38,370 bases of DNA, from the NCBI GenBank assembly GCA_009694185.1, contig SHVR01000025.1:1-38370 (forward strand), given 5' to 3'. Below are positions 1-10,094 of the stretch, in pieces. The translations under genes and the position numbers were made by a program. Each line of letters opens with the position of its first letter. The stretch's first letter is position 1. The DNA is from Alphaproteobacteria bacterium. GTDB lineage: Bacteria; Pseudomonadota; Alphaproteobacteria; SHVR01. The notes below the pieces were generated by a model. It was not told the origin of the DNA. It did not search any database and saw only the letters and a list, made by a program, of their open reading frames with translations.

Positions 1-1
1 T

Positions 2-145
2 CGGGCAAATTCCAGGGCCTCAACGCCCCATGCGCGTCGGAAAAATCGGCCATCCCCGCCACACTTCGAGCCGCGAAGTGCCGAACCGGCGCCGAAGGGC
101 GCGGTGGACAGCGACTCTGGGGATGATTTTGCCGAGTATATGTAA
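2..145 (+). CDS. Possible C-terminal tail of an upstream gene (partial)
   Basis: This reading frame is open from the window edge for 47 codons and ends in TAA just where the base composition drops sharply. The last residues (GDDFAEYM) and the acidic stretch before them look like a protein tail, while the other two forward frames read less like protein. No family is recognisable from so short a piece, so no function is proposed. It may equally be non-coding. Confidence 0.25.
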   Translation, partial: RANSRASTPHARRKNRPSPPHFEPRSAEPAPKGAVDSDSGDDFAEYM

Positions 146-289
146 AACATAAGTAAAAATACTGTATAAATTTATATTATCAACAATATATCATAGTTTT
201 CATTCTAAATTTTGGATTTATTTTACTGATTAATGGAAATTTACCTAAACAAAATGCAGTTTGTTGCTTCGCTTACGTAGTTAATTTTG
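146..289. other. AT-rich intergenic block
   Basis: About 140 bp of roughly 75 percent A+T sits inside DNA that is otherwise well above 60 percent G+C. It contains short A/T runs and a small inverted repeat (ATATT-n6-AATAT, near 175-192). No ORF of any credible length lies in it. It could hold the promoter or terminator region of a gene left of the window, or mark a junction with foreign DNA. Confidence 0.6.
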
Positions 290-323
290 GTCGCGCGTCT
301 GGCCATTGTGCCGGACGCGCGAC
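290..323 (-). terminator. Stem-loop behind the TctC-like gene
   Basis: The arms GTCGCGCGTC (290-299) and GACGCGCGAC (314-323) are perfectly complementary and can be extended inward by about four more pairs with one wobble. It lies 11 bp downstream of the minus-strand stop at 335. No clear T-tract follows in the minus-strand direction (the sequence continues CAAAATTAA), so it may act as an mRNA 3' end or a weak terminator. Confidence 0.4.
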
Positions 324-334
324 GGCCGCCACCG

Positions 335-1303
335 CTATTCGAGCTTGATGTCGAGATCGCGCATCAACTTGGCGTAGCGCTCGCTCTGCCGGCGCATGTC
401 GGCCAGCATGTCGGCGGGCGTGTCGACCCGGGGCTCGAGGCCGACGGGGAGGAAGCGCTGCGCCACGTCTGGCGATTGCGCGGCGGCGCGCAGGACGGCA
501 TTTGCCCGCTCGATCGCCGCCGGGGCGACACCCGTGGGAAAGATGAAGCCGAACCAATTGTCGAAGCTGAAGCCCGGCACCACTTCGACGATCGCCGGCA
601 CGTCGGGAAACTCGCTATAGCGCTTGGCCGTGGTCACACCATGCAAGCGCATCTTGCCGGCCCGCGCCTGGGCGAAGACGATGCCCTCGATCTGGATCTG
701 CACATGGCCCGCCAGCACGTCGACGAGCGCCTCGGCGCCGCCGCGATAGGGCACGTGGAGCAGGTCGATGCCAGCCGACTGCTTCAGGATTTCGCCGACG
801 AAATGGGTCGCCGAGCCGATGCCGGCCGAGCTGTAGGAAAGCGAACCGGGCTTCGCCTTGGCGAGGGCAATCAGTTCCTGGAGCGAGTTCGCCGGCACTT
901 GCAAATTGGTGGCGATGCCGATGATCTGATCGGCGACTCGGCCGACGGGCGCAAAATCCTTGAACGGGTCGTAGGCGACCTTGCGGCCGTTCGGGATGAC
1001 CGCCAGCGCCGCCAGGTTCGAGAGGCCCATGGTGTAGCCGTCGGGTGTGGCCTTCGCCACGGTCTCGATGCCGATGGCACCGCCCGCGCCCGAGCGATAT
1101 TCGACGACGAATTGCTGGCCGAGCGCCTGGCTCAGCTTTTCGGCGAAGGTGCGCACCACATTGTCCGAGGTGCCGCCCGGCCCGAACGGCAGGATCACCT
1201 TGACCGCGCGCTGCGGCCAGTCCTGGGCGCCCGCGATGGGCACGAGCCCACAAGCGACCAACAGAAAGGCCGCTAGCGGAAGGCCGGACTTGAACATTTT
1301 CAT
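335..1303 (-). CDS. Tripartite tricarboxylate transporter substrate-binding protein (Bug/TctC family)
   Basis: This 322-residue periplasmic binding protein has a Sec signal peptide (residues 1-26, cleavage after AGA). The mature part shows family hallmarks: VILPFGPGGTSDNVVR (37-52), EYRSGAGGAIG (68-78) and VPYRGGAEALVDVLAG (about 184-199). Bug proteins bind small carboxylates or amides and either feed a TctAB membrane pair or act as sensors. No TctA or TctB gene is in the window, so this is an orphan, as is common for the family in Proteobacteria. Length is normal. GGGGGAA stands just before the ATG. The neighbour upstream on the same strand is a FadJ-like enzyme, starting at 3450, so a link to carboxylate use is possible. 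The ligand cannot be read from the sequence. Confidence 0.9.
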   Translation of the reverse strand: MKMFKSGLPLAAFLLVACGLVPIAGAQDWPQRAVKVILPFGPGGTSDNVVRTFAEKLSQALGQQFVVEYRSGAGGAIGIETVAKATPDGYTMGLSNLAALAVIPNGRKVAYDPFKDFAPVGRVADQIIGIATNLQVPANSLQELIALAKAKPGSLSYSSAGIGSATHFVGEILKQSAGIDLLHVPYRGGAEALVDVLAGHVQIQIEGIVFAQARAGKMRLHGVTTAKRYSEFPDVPAIVEVVPGFSFDNWFGFIFPTGVAPAAIERANAVLRAAAQSPDVAQRFLPVGLEPRVDTPADMLADMRRQSERYAKLMRDLDIKLE

Positions 1304-1335
1304 GGGTTCCCCCGAGTCTCTTTATCTTGTGGTTA

Positions 1336-3450
<2,115 letters not shown>

Positions 3451-3580
3451 GGGGCGTGCCTCTTGCTTGGACGAGAGAAGTTTCAAGTAGCGGCGATGCG
3501 CTGGCTTGTCCAGAGATCGGGGCTTGCCAACCCGGGCGCCGGCGCCAAGATAGGCCACGATCGATGAGCGGACAGGTGGC

Positions 3581-4567
3581 ATGCGGATCGGCCTTGGCCT
3601 CTATCCCGACGTGGCGGCACCGGAAGTAGTCCGCCTCGGCCGGCTCGCCGAGAGCTTGGGTTATGCCGGCATTTGGTTGCCGGATTCCCACCTCCTTTGG
3701 CGCGAACCCTATGTGGTCCTGGGGGCGCTTGGCCTGGCGACAAGAACCATCCGATTGGCCACCGCCGTCACCAATCCCTTGACCCGACGCCCGAGCGTCA
3801 CGGCGAGCGCGTTTGCAACACTCGCGGAACTTGCCCCCGGCCGCGCCGTGATCGGCATCGGCGTGGGCGACAGCGCGCTTCGCACCATGGGCGAAAAACC
3901 CGCGACGCTCAGGCACCTTGAGGCCAGCATTGCCGACATACGCACCCTGTTGACCGGCGCCGGCCTGGGCGAGAACCCGGCCTTCCGCCTTGCCTTTGCG
4001 CCAGGCGAGATCATTCCGATCTATATCGCGGCGAGCGGTCCCAGGATGCTGCACCTGGCGGGGCGGATAGCAGACGGTGTCATCCTGATGAACGGCACCG
4101 CCCCCGACCTGATTTCCGCCGCCGACGCCCTGATCGGGGCGGGCGAGCGGGAGGCGGGCCGCGCACCGGGCACGGTCAAGCGACTGGTCTGGGCGGCGGC
4201 CCATGTGGCGCCCGGCGATCCCCGCACCTCCTACGATGCCCTCCGCTACAATGTGGCGCGCGCCATCCTCCGCGACCTGCCGGGCCTGGACTCGGCGACC
4301 CGGGCGCTCGCAAGCCAAGTCCGCGCCCACTATGACTATGCCCAGCACGGCAGCGCCCAGGCCGGCTTCGCGCGGCTGATCCCCGACGCGCTGGTGCCGC
4401 GCTTTACCTTCGCCGGAAGGCCCGAGGACGTGGCGGCACAGATCCGGGCACTCGGCGCGCTCGGCATCGACGAGGTGGCGCTCGCCATCCCCGAGGCGCC
4501 CGGCGCACTCGCCCGCGAGGCGGTCATGCGCCTGCTCTCGCCGGGAGCCCTTGCGTCACTCGCCTGA
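3581..4567 (+). CDS. Luciferase-like (LLM class) flavin-dependent oxidoreductase
   Basis: This 328-residue protein belongs to the bacterial luciferase / F420-dependent reductase superfamily, a TIM barrel that binds FMN or F420. The start MRIGLGL and the segments AESLGYAGIWLPDSH, TRTIRLATAVTNPLTRRPSVTA and GRAVIGIGVGDSA follow the pattern of the Mer-like (methylenetetrahydromethanopterin reductase) branch, as does YIAASGPRMLHLAGRIADG in mid-protein. The C-terminal FAGRPEDVAAQIRALGALGID is also typical. It diverges from the FadJ-like gene and its 3' end precedes the GMC oxidoreductase by only 49 bp (GTG start) or overlaps it (TTG start), so the two are probably co-transcribed. Substrate and cofactor cannot be deduced. 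Confidence 0.88.
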   Translation: MRIGLGLYPDVAAPEVVRLGRLAESLGYAGIWLPDSHLLWREPYVVLGALGLATRTIRLATAVTNPLTRRPSVTASAFATLAELAPGRAVIGIGVGDSALRTMGEKPATLRHLEASIADIRTLLTGAGLGENPAFRLAFAPGEIIPIYIAASGPRMLHLAGRIADGVILMNGTAPDLISAADALIGAGEREAGRAPGTVKRLVWAAAHVAPGDPRTSYDALRYNVARAILRDLPGLDSATRALASQVRAHYDYAQHGSAQAGFARLIPDALVPRFTFAGRPEDVAAQIRALGALGIDEVALAIPEAPGALAREAVMRLLSPGALASLA

Positions 4568-4616
4568 CGGCGCTCTCATGGCCCGGAAGCGAGCAACCGG
4601 TTTGGGGGAACAGCAA

Positions 4617-6218
4617 GTGGAGTTCGATTACATCATCGTCGGCGCCGGCTCGGCCGGCTGCGTGCTCGCCAACCGCCTGACCGAGGACGGCAAGTCGACC
4701 GTCCTCCTCTTGGAGGCGGGGCCGGAGGACCAGCTCTATCTGCTGCACATCCCGGCCGCCTTCATGAAGCTCTTAGACGACCGGCGGGTGAACTGGGTCT
4801 ACCACACCGAACCCGATGGCGAGACCGGCAACCGCTCGATCCTCTTTCCGCGTGGCAAGGTGCTGGGCGGCTCGTCCTCGATCAACGGCCTCCTCTATGT
4901 GCGCGGCCAGCGCGAGGACTTCGACAATTGGGCCCAGATGGGCAATCGCGGCTGGAGCTATGACGATGTGCTGCCCTATTTCCGCCGCTCGGAAGATCGC
5001 ATCGGCGGCTCGGACGACGGCACCTACCGCGCTCAAGGCGGGCCGCTCGCCGTTTCGGACTTCGCGGACCACCATCCGCTGACCCACACCTTCATCAAGG
5101 CCGGCCAAGAGGCGGGCCTCCCCTTCAATCCCGACTACAACGGCGCGTTGCAGGAAGGCGTCACCTATTTCCAGCAGACAAGGCGCGGCCGGCGGCGAGC
5201 GAGCACGGCGCGCGCCTTCCTGAAGCCGGCGCGCGGACGGGCCAACCTCAAGGTCGAGACCGAGGCGCTCGTGACCGGGATCGATCTCGATGGCCGGCGC
5301 GCGACGGGCGTCACTTTTCGCCAGCGGGGCGTTGAGCAAAAAGTCACGGCGCGGCTGGAGGTGCTGCTTTGCGGCGGCTCGGTCAACTCGCCGCATCTGT
5401 TGCAGCTCTCGGGCATCGGCCAGGCCGAGCATCTCAAATCCCTCGGACTTGCCGTCCGCCATGCCCTGCCAGGCGTCGGCGAGAATTTCCACGATCACTA
5501 TGTGACCCGCATCGTCGCGCATGTGAGCGGCATCGAGACACTGAACGAGGCGGCGCGCGGCTGGCGCCTCGCCCGCGAGGCGCTGCGCTATGTCCTCTTC
5601 GGCACCGGCATGTTGACCTATAGCGCCGGCAATGGCGGTGGCTTCGCGCGGAGCCGGCCGGGGCTCTCGGCACCCGATGTGGAGCTCACCTTCGCGCCCG
5701 CCAGCTTCGCCGACGGCATCATCGGAAAGCTGGCCAAGGAGCCGGGCATGACGGCCGGCGCCTATCAGCTCCGCCCCGAAAGCCGCGGCCATGTGCGCGC
5801 CAAATCGGCCGACCCGGCGACGGCGCCCGCGATCCAGCCCGCCTATCTCAGCGCCGAGACCGACCGCCAGGTGGCGGTCGCCGGCCTGAAGCTCATCCGG
5901 CGCATCTTCAGCGCGCCCGCATTCCAGCCTTTCCAGGCGCGCGAAGTGCTGCCCGGTCCCGACTGCAAGCGCGACGACGAGCTGCTCGACTATGCGCGCC
6001 GCAACGGCATCACCGTCTATCACCCGGTCGGGAGCTGCAAGATGGGGACCGACCCCATGGCGGTGGTCGACCCGGCACTCAAAGTGCATGGGCTCGACGG
6101 CCTGCGGGTGATTGACGCCTCGGTCATGCCGATCACCGTCTCGGGCAACACCAACGCCGCCACCATCATGATCGCCGAGAAGGCGGCCGACCTGCTCAAG
6201 CAGGCTCACCCCTCATAG
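4617..6218 (+). CDS. GMC family FAD-dependent oxidoreductase (choline/alcohol dehydrogenase type)
   Basis: This 533-residue flavoprotein oxidises an alcohol to an aldehyde or acid. The FAD-binding GAGSAG is at 9-14, followed by the ribose-binding Glu in LLLEAGPED. GMC signature 1 (GKVLGGSSSINGLLYVRG) and signature 2 (GGSVNSPHLLQLSGIG) are intact. The catalytic pair is His469 (HPVGSCKMG) and an Asn in SGNTNA (511/513). I chose the GTG at 4617 because GGGGGA lies 7 nt upstream and the protein then starts right at the beta strand; longer forms could use ATG 4578 or TTG 4551. The 3' end overlaps the convergent CorC-like gene by 13 bp. Substrate unknown. Confidence 0.92.
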   Translation: MEFDYIIVGAGSAGCVLANRLTEDGKSTVLLLEAGPEDQLYLLHIPAAFMKLLDDRRVNWVYHTEPDGETGNRSILFPRGKVLGGSSSINGLLYVRGQREDFDNWAQMGNRGWSYDDVLPYFRRSEDRIGGSDDGTYRAQGGPLAVSDFADHHPLTHTFIKAGQEAGLPFNPDYNGALQEGVTYFQQTRRGRRRASTARAFLKPARGRANLKVETEALVTGIDLDGRRATGVTFRQRGVEQKVTARLEVLLCGGSVNSPHLLQLSGIGQAEHLKSLGLAVRHALPGVGENFHDHYVTRIVAHVSGIETLNEAARGWRLAREALRYVLFGTGMLTYSAGNGGGFARSRPGLSAPDVELTFAPASFADGIIGKLAKEPGMTAGAYQLRPESRGHVRAKSADPATAPAIQPAYLSAETDRQVAVAGLKLIRRIFSAPAFQPFQAREVLPGPDCKRDDELLDYARRNGITVYHPVGSCKMGTDPMAVVDPALKVHGLDGLRVIDASVMPITVSGNTNAATIMIAEKAADLLKQAHPS

Positions 6219-7510
6219 GCTTCCTCCGGCGGCATGTTGGGGGTGGCCAGCACCTTGTCGACACGGCGGCGGTCCATGTCCAGGACCTCGAAGCGCCAGC
6301 CGTCCCAATCGAACTTCTCGCCGGTTGCGGGAATCCGCCTGAGGCGATCGAGCACGAACCCGGCGACCGTGTGGAAGTCGCCATCCCCGGGCAGTTTAAT
6401 GGCCAAGAGTTCCGCCATCTCGTCGGCAGGCTCCATGCCGTCGATCAGCCACGAGCCGTCGGAGCGCTGAACCACCGTCGGCTGATCCTCGCCCGCCACG
6501 GCGAAGGCGCCGGCAATGGCCGAGAGAATGTCGGCCGTCGTCAGCACGCCCTCGAAACTGCCATATTCGTCGACCACCAGCGCCATATGCTCCGGCGCCA
6601 CCCGCAGCACGTCGAGCACCTTGAGGGCGTCGATGCTGTCCTGGATGACGGGGGTCGGGCGCACCAGGCGGGCGATATCCCAGGCTTCGCCGGCGAGCTG
6701 AGCATCCAAAATGTCCTTCACGCGCACCAGGCCGAGGACCGCGTCGATGCCGCCGCGCCCGACCGGCAGGCGCGAATGGTGGCTGGAGCGCAGGCGCTCG
6801 CGGACGGTGTCGGCATCGCTGTCGAGGTCGATCCAGTCAACCTCGGGGCGCGGCGTCATCATGGCCCGGGCGGTGCGGTCGGCGAGCCGCATCACGCCCG
6901 CGATCATCGCCGTCTCGCCCGGCTCGACGGTGCCGGCGCTCTCGGCTTCGGCGATCAGGGCCTTGATCTCCTCGTCGGTGACAAGCTGGGGCGCCAGGCG
7001 GCCGGCGCCCAAGAGCCGGAGGCAGCTCCGGGCCGTGAAGTCGAGCAGGCTGACGACGGGGGAAGCGATCCGCGCGATGATCGTCATGGTCGGCGCCACC
7101 CTGGCGGCGACGCGCTCCGGATGGCGGAGGCCAAGCTGTTTGGGCACCAGTTCGCCCATGACCAGCGAAAAAAAGGTAATGAGCGAGACCACGCCGCCAT
7201 AGGCGATCGCGTCGGCCACCGCCGTCGAGAGGCCGCGCGCCTCCAGGTCGCGGGCGAGCGGGAAGGCGATGTTGGTGCCGCCATAGGTGCCGGCGGCGAT
7301 GCCAACGAGCGTGATGCCGATCTGGACCGTCGAGAGAAAGCGCCCGGGCGCCTCGGCGAGCGCCAGCGCCCGGCGGGCGCCGGGCACCCGCCCGTCGACC
7401 ATCACCTGGAGGCGGGTGCGGCGGGACGAGACCACCGCCAGCTCCGACATGGCGAGGAAGCCGTTCAGCAGAATGAGCAGCAGGACGATGATAATTTCGA
7501 CGAATGGCAT
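6206..7510 (-). CDS. CNNM/CorC (TlyC-type) membrane transporter with CBS pair
   Basis: This 434-residue inner-membrane protein has three parts in the usual order. The DUF21/CNNM membrane domain covers about 1-190, beginning with a hydrophobic helix (IIIVLLLILLNGFLAMSE), with ELVPKQLGLRHPE in the middle. A CBS pair spans about 205-335 and includes MALVVDEYGSFEGVLT. A CorC_HlyC domain covers about 350-430. Relatives are implicated in Mg2+/Co2+ efflux or membrane stress; the old name haemolysin is misleading. It is convergent with the GMC gene and divergent from the gene at 7612. No operon partner is visible. Confidence 0.9.
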   Translation of the reverse strand: MPFVEIIIVLLLILLNGFLAMSELAVVSSRRTRLQVMVDGRVPGARRALALAEAPGRFLSTVQIGITLVGIAAGTYGGTNIAFPLARDLEARGLSTAVADAIAYGGVVSLITFFSLVMGELVPKQLGLRHPERVAARVAPTMTIIARIASPVVSLLDFTARSCLRLLGAGRLAPQLVTDEEIKALIAEAESAGTVEPGETAMIAGVMRLADRTARAMMTPRPEVDWIDLDSDADTVRERLRSSHHSRLPVGRGGIDAVLGLVRVKDILDAQLAGEAWDIARLVRPTPVIQDSIDALKVLDVLRVAPEHMALVVDEYGSFEGVLTTADILSAIAGAFAVAGEDQPTVVQRSDGSWLIDGMEPADEMAELLAIKLPGDGDFHTVAGFVLDRLRRIPATGEKFDWDGWRFEVLDMDRRRVDKVLATPNMPPEEAYEG

Positions 7511-7611
7511 GGTCGTTCCGGGTGACGCCTGGATGGCGGCGGTTCATGGTAGCAGGACGGCGCCCAAGCGTGTGAACATCGCCCCATCTTCAGAAGCCAT
7601 CGAGGCACGCC

Positions 7612-8160
7612 ATGGCGCGCGTTCCCTATCTAGACCCGGAGGACCTTGCCGAAGCCGACCGCGACATCCTGAAGCGGCCGATCACCCTGCACCGGGCACT
7701 CGCCCACACGGTTGCCGGCGCCCGCGCCTTTGGCGGCCTAGGCCAATGGATTCGTTTCGGTACGAAACTCGATCCCCGGCTCCGCGAGCTCGCCATCCTG
7801 CAAGTGGGCTGGCTGGCCAAGAGCCCCTATGAGTGGAGCCACCATGTCAAGATCGGCTTCGACTTCAAGGTGAGCGAGGTCGACATCGCCAAGATCGCCA
7901 TCGAAACCGACGGCCAGGTGAGCGACCTGCCGGCGCTCGACCGGGCGGTGCTCAAGGGGGCGCGCGAGGTGACCCTGGACGGGCGAATGAGCGCCGCCAC
8001 CTTCACGACCCTGCATCTGGCGCTCGGCCATGAGCAGATCGTGGAATTGACCCTGGTCGCGAGCTTCTACAATGCGGTGGTCCGGGTGCTCGCCACCCTG
8101 GAGATCGACGTTGAGCCCGACTATCAGCCCTATCTCGACAAATTCCCGCTGCCGCGCTGA
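7612..8160 (+). CDS. Carboxymuconolactone decarboxylase-like (AhpD fold) protein
   Basis: This 182-residue all-helical protein matches the CMD family: LDPRLRELAILQVGWLAKSPYEWSHHVKIG (about 54-83) is the core helix pair. The redox CxxC of AhpD-type members is absent, replaced by the EWSHH form, so a thiol peroxidase role is unlikely. Members of this type usually accompany aromatic or terpenoid degradation genes, with undefined chemistry. The following SDR gene starts 17 bp downstream, so the two form a likely operon. Confidence 0.85.
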   Translation: MARVPYLDPEDLAEADRDILKRPITLHRALAHTVAGARAFGGLGQWIRFGTKLDPRLRELAILQVGWLAKSPYEWSHHVKIGFDFKVSEVDIAKIAIETDGQVSDLPALDRAVLKGAREVTLDGRMSAATFTTLHLALGHEQIVELTLVASFYNAVVRVLATLEIDVEPDYQPYLDKFPLPR

Positions 8161-8177
8161 GCGGAAAAGGAGGCCCC

Positions 8178-8984
8178 GTGCGAGTGAAGAACAAGGTTGC
8201 GATCGTGGTTGGCGGCGGCCAGAGCCCGGGCGAAGCCATCGGCAACGGCCGGGCGACGGCGATCACTTTCGCGCGCGAAGGCGCCCGCGTGATGGTCGTC
8301 GACCGCGATCTGAAATCCGCCGAGGAGACGGTCGCCATGATCGCGGCCGAGGGCGGCCAGGCAGTGGCGCTTCGCGCGGACGTGACGGTCGAGGCGGACC
8401 TCGCCAACATGGTGGCGGCGTGCCGGCGTCACTGGGGCCGCATCGACATCCTCCACAACAATGTGGGGGTGAGCATCGCCGGCGGTGATGCACCCGTGAC
8501 CGAGATCACGGTCGAAGCGTTCGACCGGATGGTCGCGATCAACCTGCGCGGCATGGTGCTTGCCTGCAAGCATGCGCTCCCGGTCATGCTCGAACAGGAG
8601 TCGGGGGTGATCCTCACCATCTCGTCCATGGCGGCGCGCACCAATTATCCGCTGGTCGGCTACAAGACCACCAAGGCGGCGGTCATCGCCTTCACCGAAC
8701 AGCTCGCCATCCAGAACGCCGCCCATGGCATTCGCGCCAACTGCATCCTCCCGGGCCTGCTCGACACCGCCATGGCGGTGGATACGCGCGTCCGCGCCCT
8801 CAACAAAAGCCGCGCCGAAATCGTCGCCGGCCGCGATGCCAAGGTGCCGCTCCGGGCCAAGATGGGCACCGCCTGGGACGTCGCCAACGCCGCCCTGTTC
8901 CTCGCCTCGGACGAGGCGGGCTTCATCACCGGCGTCTCGCTGCCCGTCGATGGCGGCTGGGGCGTCAATGTGGGGGGTGGGTGA
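8178..8984 (+). CDS. Short-chain dehydrogenase/reductase (SDR)
   Basis: This 268-residue NAD(P)-dependent oxidoreductase has a Rossmann fold with a lengthened glycine loop (GGGQSPGEAIGNG, 12-24) instead of the classical TGxxxGxG. The structural NNAG motif reads NNVG (94-97). The active site is Ser149/150, Tyr162 and Lys166 (YKTTK). Asp42 after the second strand suggests NAD+ over NADP+. The C-terminal FITGVSLPVDGGW is typical. The start is GTG at 8178, with AAAGGAGG 4 nt upstream. Co-transcription with the CMD-like gene is likely, and they may act in one catabolic route. Confidence 0.9.
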   Translation: MRVKNKVAIVVGGGQSPGEAIGNGRATAITFAREGARVMVVDRDLKSAEETVAMIAAEGGQAVALRADVTVEADLANMVAACRRHWGRIDILHNNVGVSIAGGDAPVTEITVEAFDRMVAINLRGMVLACKHALPVMLEQESGVILTISSMAARTNYPLVGYKTTKAAVIAFTEQLAIQNAAHGIRANCILPGLLDTAMAVDTRVRALNKSRAEIVAGRDAKVPLRAKMGTAWDVANAALFLASDEAGFITGVSLPVDGGWGVNVGGG

Positions 8985-8996
8985 GGGAGAGGCCAT

Positions 8997-9557
8997 TCAA
9001 GTCTCTTTGATTGTGCCGCCCGCTTGCCGGATCACGGAGAGGAGCCGCGCCGCGAGCAACCGTTCAATCAGCGCCTCCATTGCCGTCAAATCGAATCGGC
9101 CGACCGTCACGGCATCGTCGGCGACCTCGAGGGCCTCAAAATAGGGGGTGCGGTTAGCGACGATCTGTTCCGGGATCATGGGGCGTCCGGGCAGGCGATA
9201 GCCCGTGCGTACGGAGAGGACGAGATAGGAGACGGCCCTCGACGTGCGGCCGTTGCCGTCGGCGAACGGGTGTATCCAGTTCAGACGCCAGAGAATGTAT
9301 GAGACCCCGCCTGGCCGAAAATTTCCCGCATAGGCGCTGATGCCTTCCAGCGCAACTCGGCGCAAATCGAGAATATGCGAGACGCGCAAGCGGAACGGAC
9401 GATCCGGCTCATAAAACCAGTACTCGATCTGCTCGATCGTTCGATCATACTGGCGTAGGCCGTTTCGAGCCTCGGCCTTCGCCCGCTCTATTTCGTTGGC
9501 AATGAGCGGCGCTTCGAGCGCGCGGCTGTGACGCTGCTCAGGAGGATTTTCCGCCAT
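8997..9557 (-). CDS. fic: Fic domain protein with internal deletion of the flap region
   Basis: This 186-residue protein carries a complete Fic motif, HPFADGNGRTSR (96-107), with the catalytic His96 and the phosphate-binding GNGR needed for AMP transfer to a target protein. In relatives the GxYRPGGV segment and the WRLNWIHPF segment are separated by about 40 residues holding the beta-hairpin flap that docks the target, plus a helix. Here AGNFRPGG (78-84) runs straight into VSYILWRLNWIHPF, so this stretch is missing in frame, near 9300-9310. Family members are about 230 residues, consistent with that loss. The reading frame is otherwise intact. The gene overlaps its putative antitoxin gene by 20 bp. 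It may be an inactive or altered toxin. Confidence 0.88.
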   Translation of the reverse strand: MAENPPEQRHSRALEAPLIANEIERAKAEARNGLRQYDRTIEQIEYWFYEPDRPFRLRVSHILDLRRVALEGISAYAGNFRPGGVSYILWRLNWIHPFADGNGRTSRAVSYLVLSVRTGYRLPGRPMIPEQIVANRTPYFEALEVADDAVTVGRFDLTAMEALIERLLAARLLSVIRQAGGTIKET

Positions 9558-9726
9558 TCTCGCGTGACAGTGCTTCCGCCTGCTCGTCGATCATTTCGCG
9601 GGTGATCAGCCGGTTTTCGAATGCCGTGTTGCCGAAGGCAAAGCTACGCCGCTGTGCCTCCCTATCCTCGGCGGTCACGGGCACCTGCCGCGCCTTGTCG
9701 ATCAGGGTCTTCAGTTCGTTCGACAT
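9538..9726 (-). CDS. Putative class I Fic antitoxin (FicA/VbhA-like)
   Basis: This 62-residue protein is encoded just upstream of fic and overlaps it, the usual arrangement of class I Fic antitoxins. After a basic segment (AQRRSFAFG) comes NTAFEN, which lines up with the inhibitory (S/T)xxxE(G/N) motif: the Glu that blocks the ATP site is present, but the first position is Asn rather than Ser/Thr. A short helix (LITREMIDEQAEALSRE) follows, as in VbhA. The function rests on position and motif only. Start ATG; the 109 bp upstream would hold the promoter. Confidence 0.7.
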   Translation of the reverse strand: MSNELKTLIDKARQVPVTAEDREAQRRSFAFGNTAFENRLITREMIDEQAEALSRENGGKSS

Positions 9727-9835
9727 GATTTTCCCTGGATGAGGACCGAAGATCGGCTGTCCCGATTACTAAGTTTATCTTATGTGAACGTTCTAATGAA
9801 TCCGTTACTGGCGGCCTGTTTGTCGCATCGGACAA

Positions 9836-10045
9836 TCAGCTCCCGGCCGCCGCCCGCGCCAGGTTAAGGGCAAGCAGGCGTTCGAGCACCGCGTCGTCGC
9901 CAAGATCGGCGGGCCAGCCATAGGCGGCGGCGACCGCCGCATCGAGCGTGCCGTGGGCATCGGCGAGCCAAGTGGGGCGCTCATTATAGAGGTTGGTGAG
10001 TGTGCGCTTCTTCAACTCGGCCACCGACGCAGCGCCATGATCCAA
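9836..10045 (-). pseudogene. C-terminal remnant of a DNA methyltransferase (class I, MmeI/type IIG-like)
   Basis: About 60 codons ending in TGA encode a tail (KRTLTNLYNERPTWL, then LDAAVAAAYGWPADL and VLERLLALNLARA) that I recognise as the extreme C-terminus of large adenine-specific DNA methyltransferases of the MmeI/N-6 methylase type. The upstream part, with the SAM and NPPY motifs, is absent: the frame runs on into antisense of the HigB-like gene. The break is near 10045. It is therefore a leftover of a restriction or defence gene, retained between two toxin-antitoxin pairs. Confidence 0.7.
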
Positions 10046-10060
10046 TAGATTACATTTTGA

Positions 10061-10089
10061 TTGACCAGACTGACCCGCTGGATTACCAT
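10061..10089 (+). promoter_or_regulatory. Possible promoter of the HigB/HigA pair
   Basis: TTGACC (10061-10066) and TACCAT (10084-10089) are separated by 17 bp and lie directly before the toxin start. Transcription would begin at or near the ATG at 10095, implying a leaderless message or use of the ATG at 10104. A short palindrome (CCATG-cgt-CATGG, 10086-10098) overlaps this spot and could be an operator. Weak evidence only. Confidence 0.3.
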
Positions 10090-10094
10090 GCGTC

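Noticed and set aside
287-1276. Long plus-strand frame opposite the TctC-like gene
   Set aside because: Pure antisense shadow of a well-supported gene; composition is Arg/His/Gly-rich with no family pattern.
4773-6209. 478-codon minus frame opposite the GMC gene
   Set aside because: Antisense shadow; no motif, while both GMC signatures are on the plus strand.
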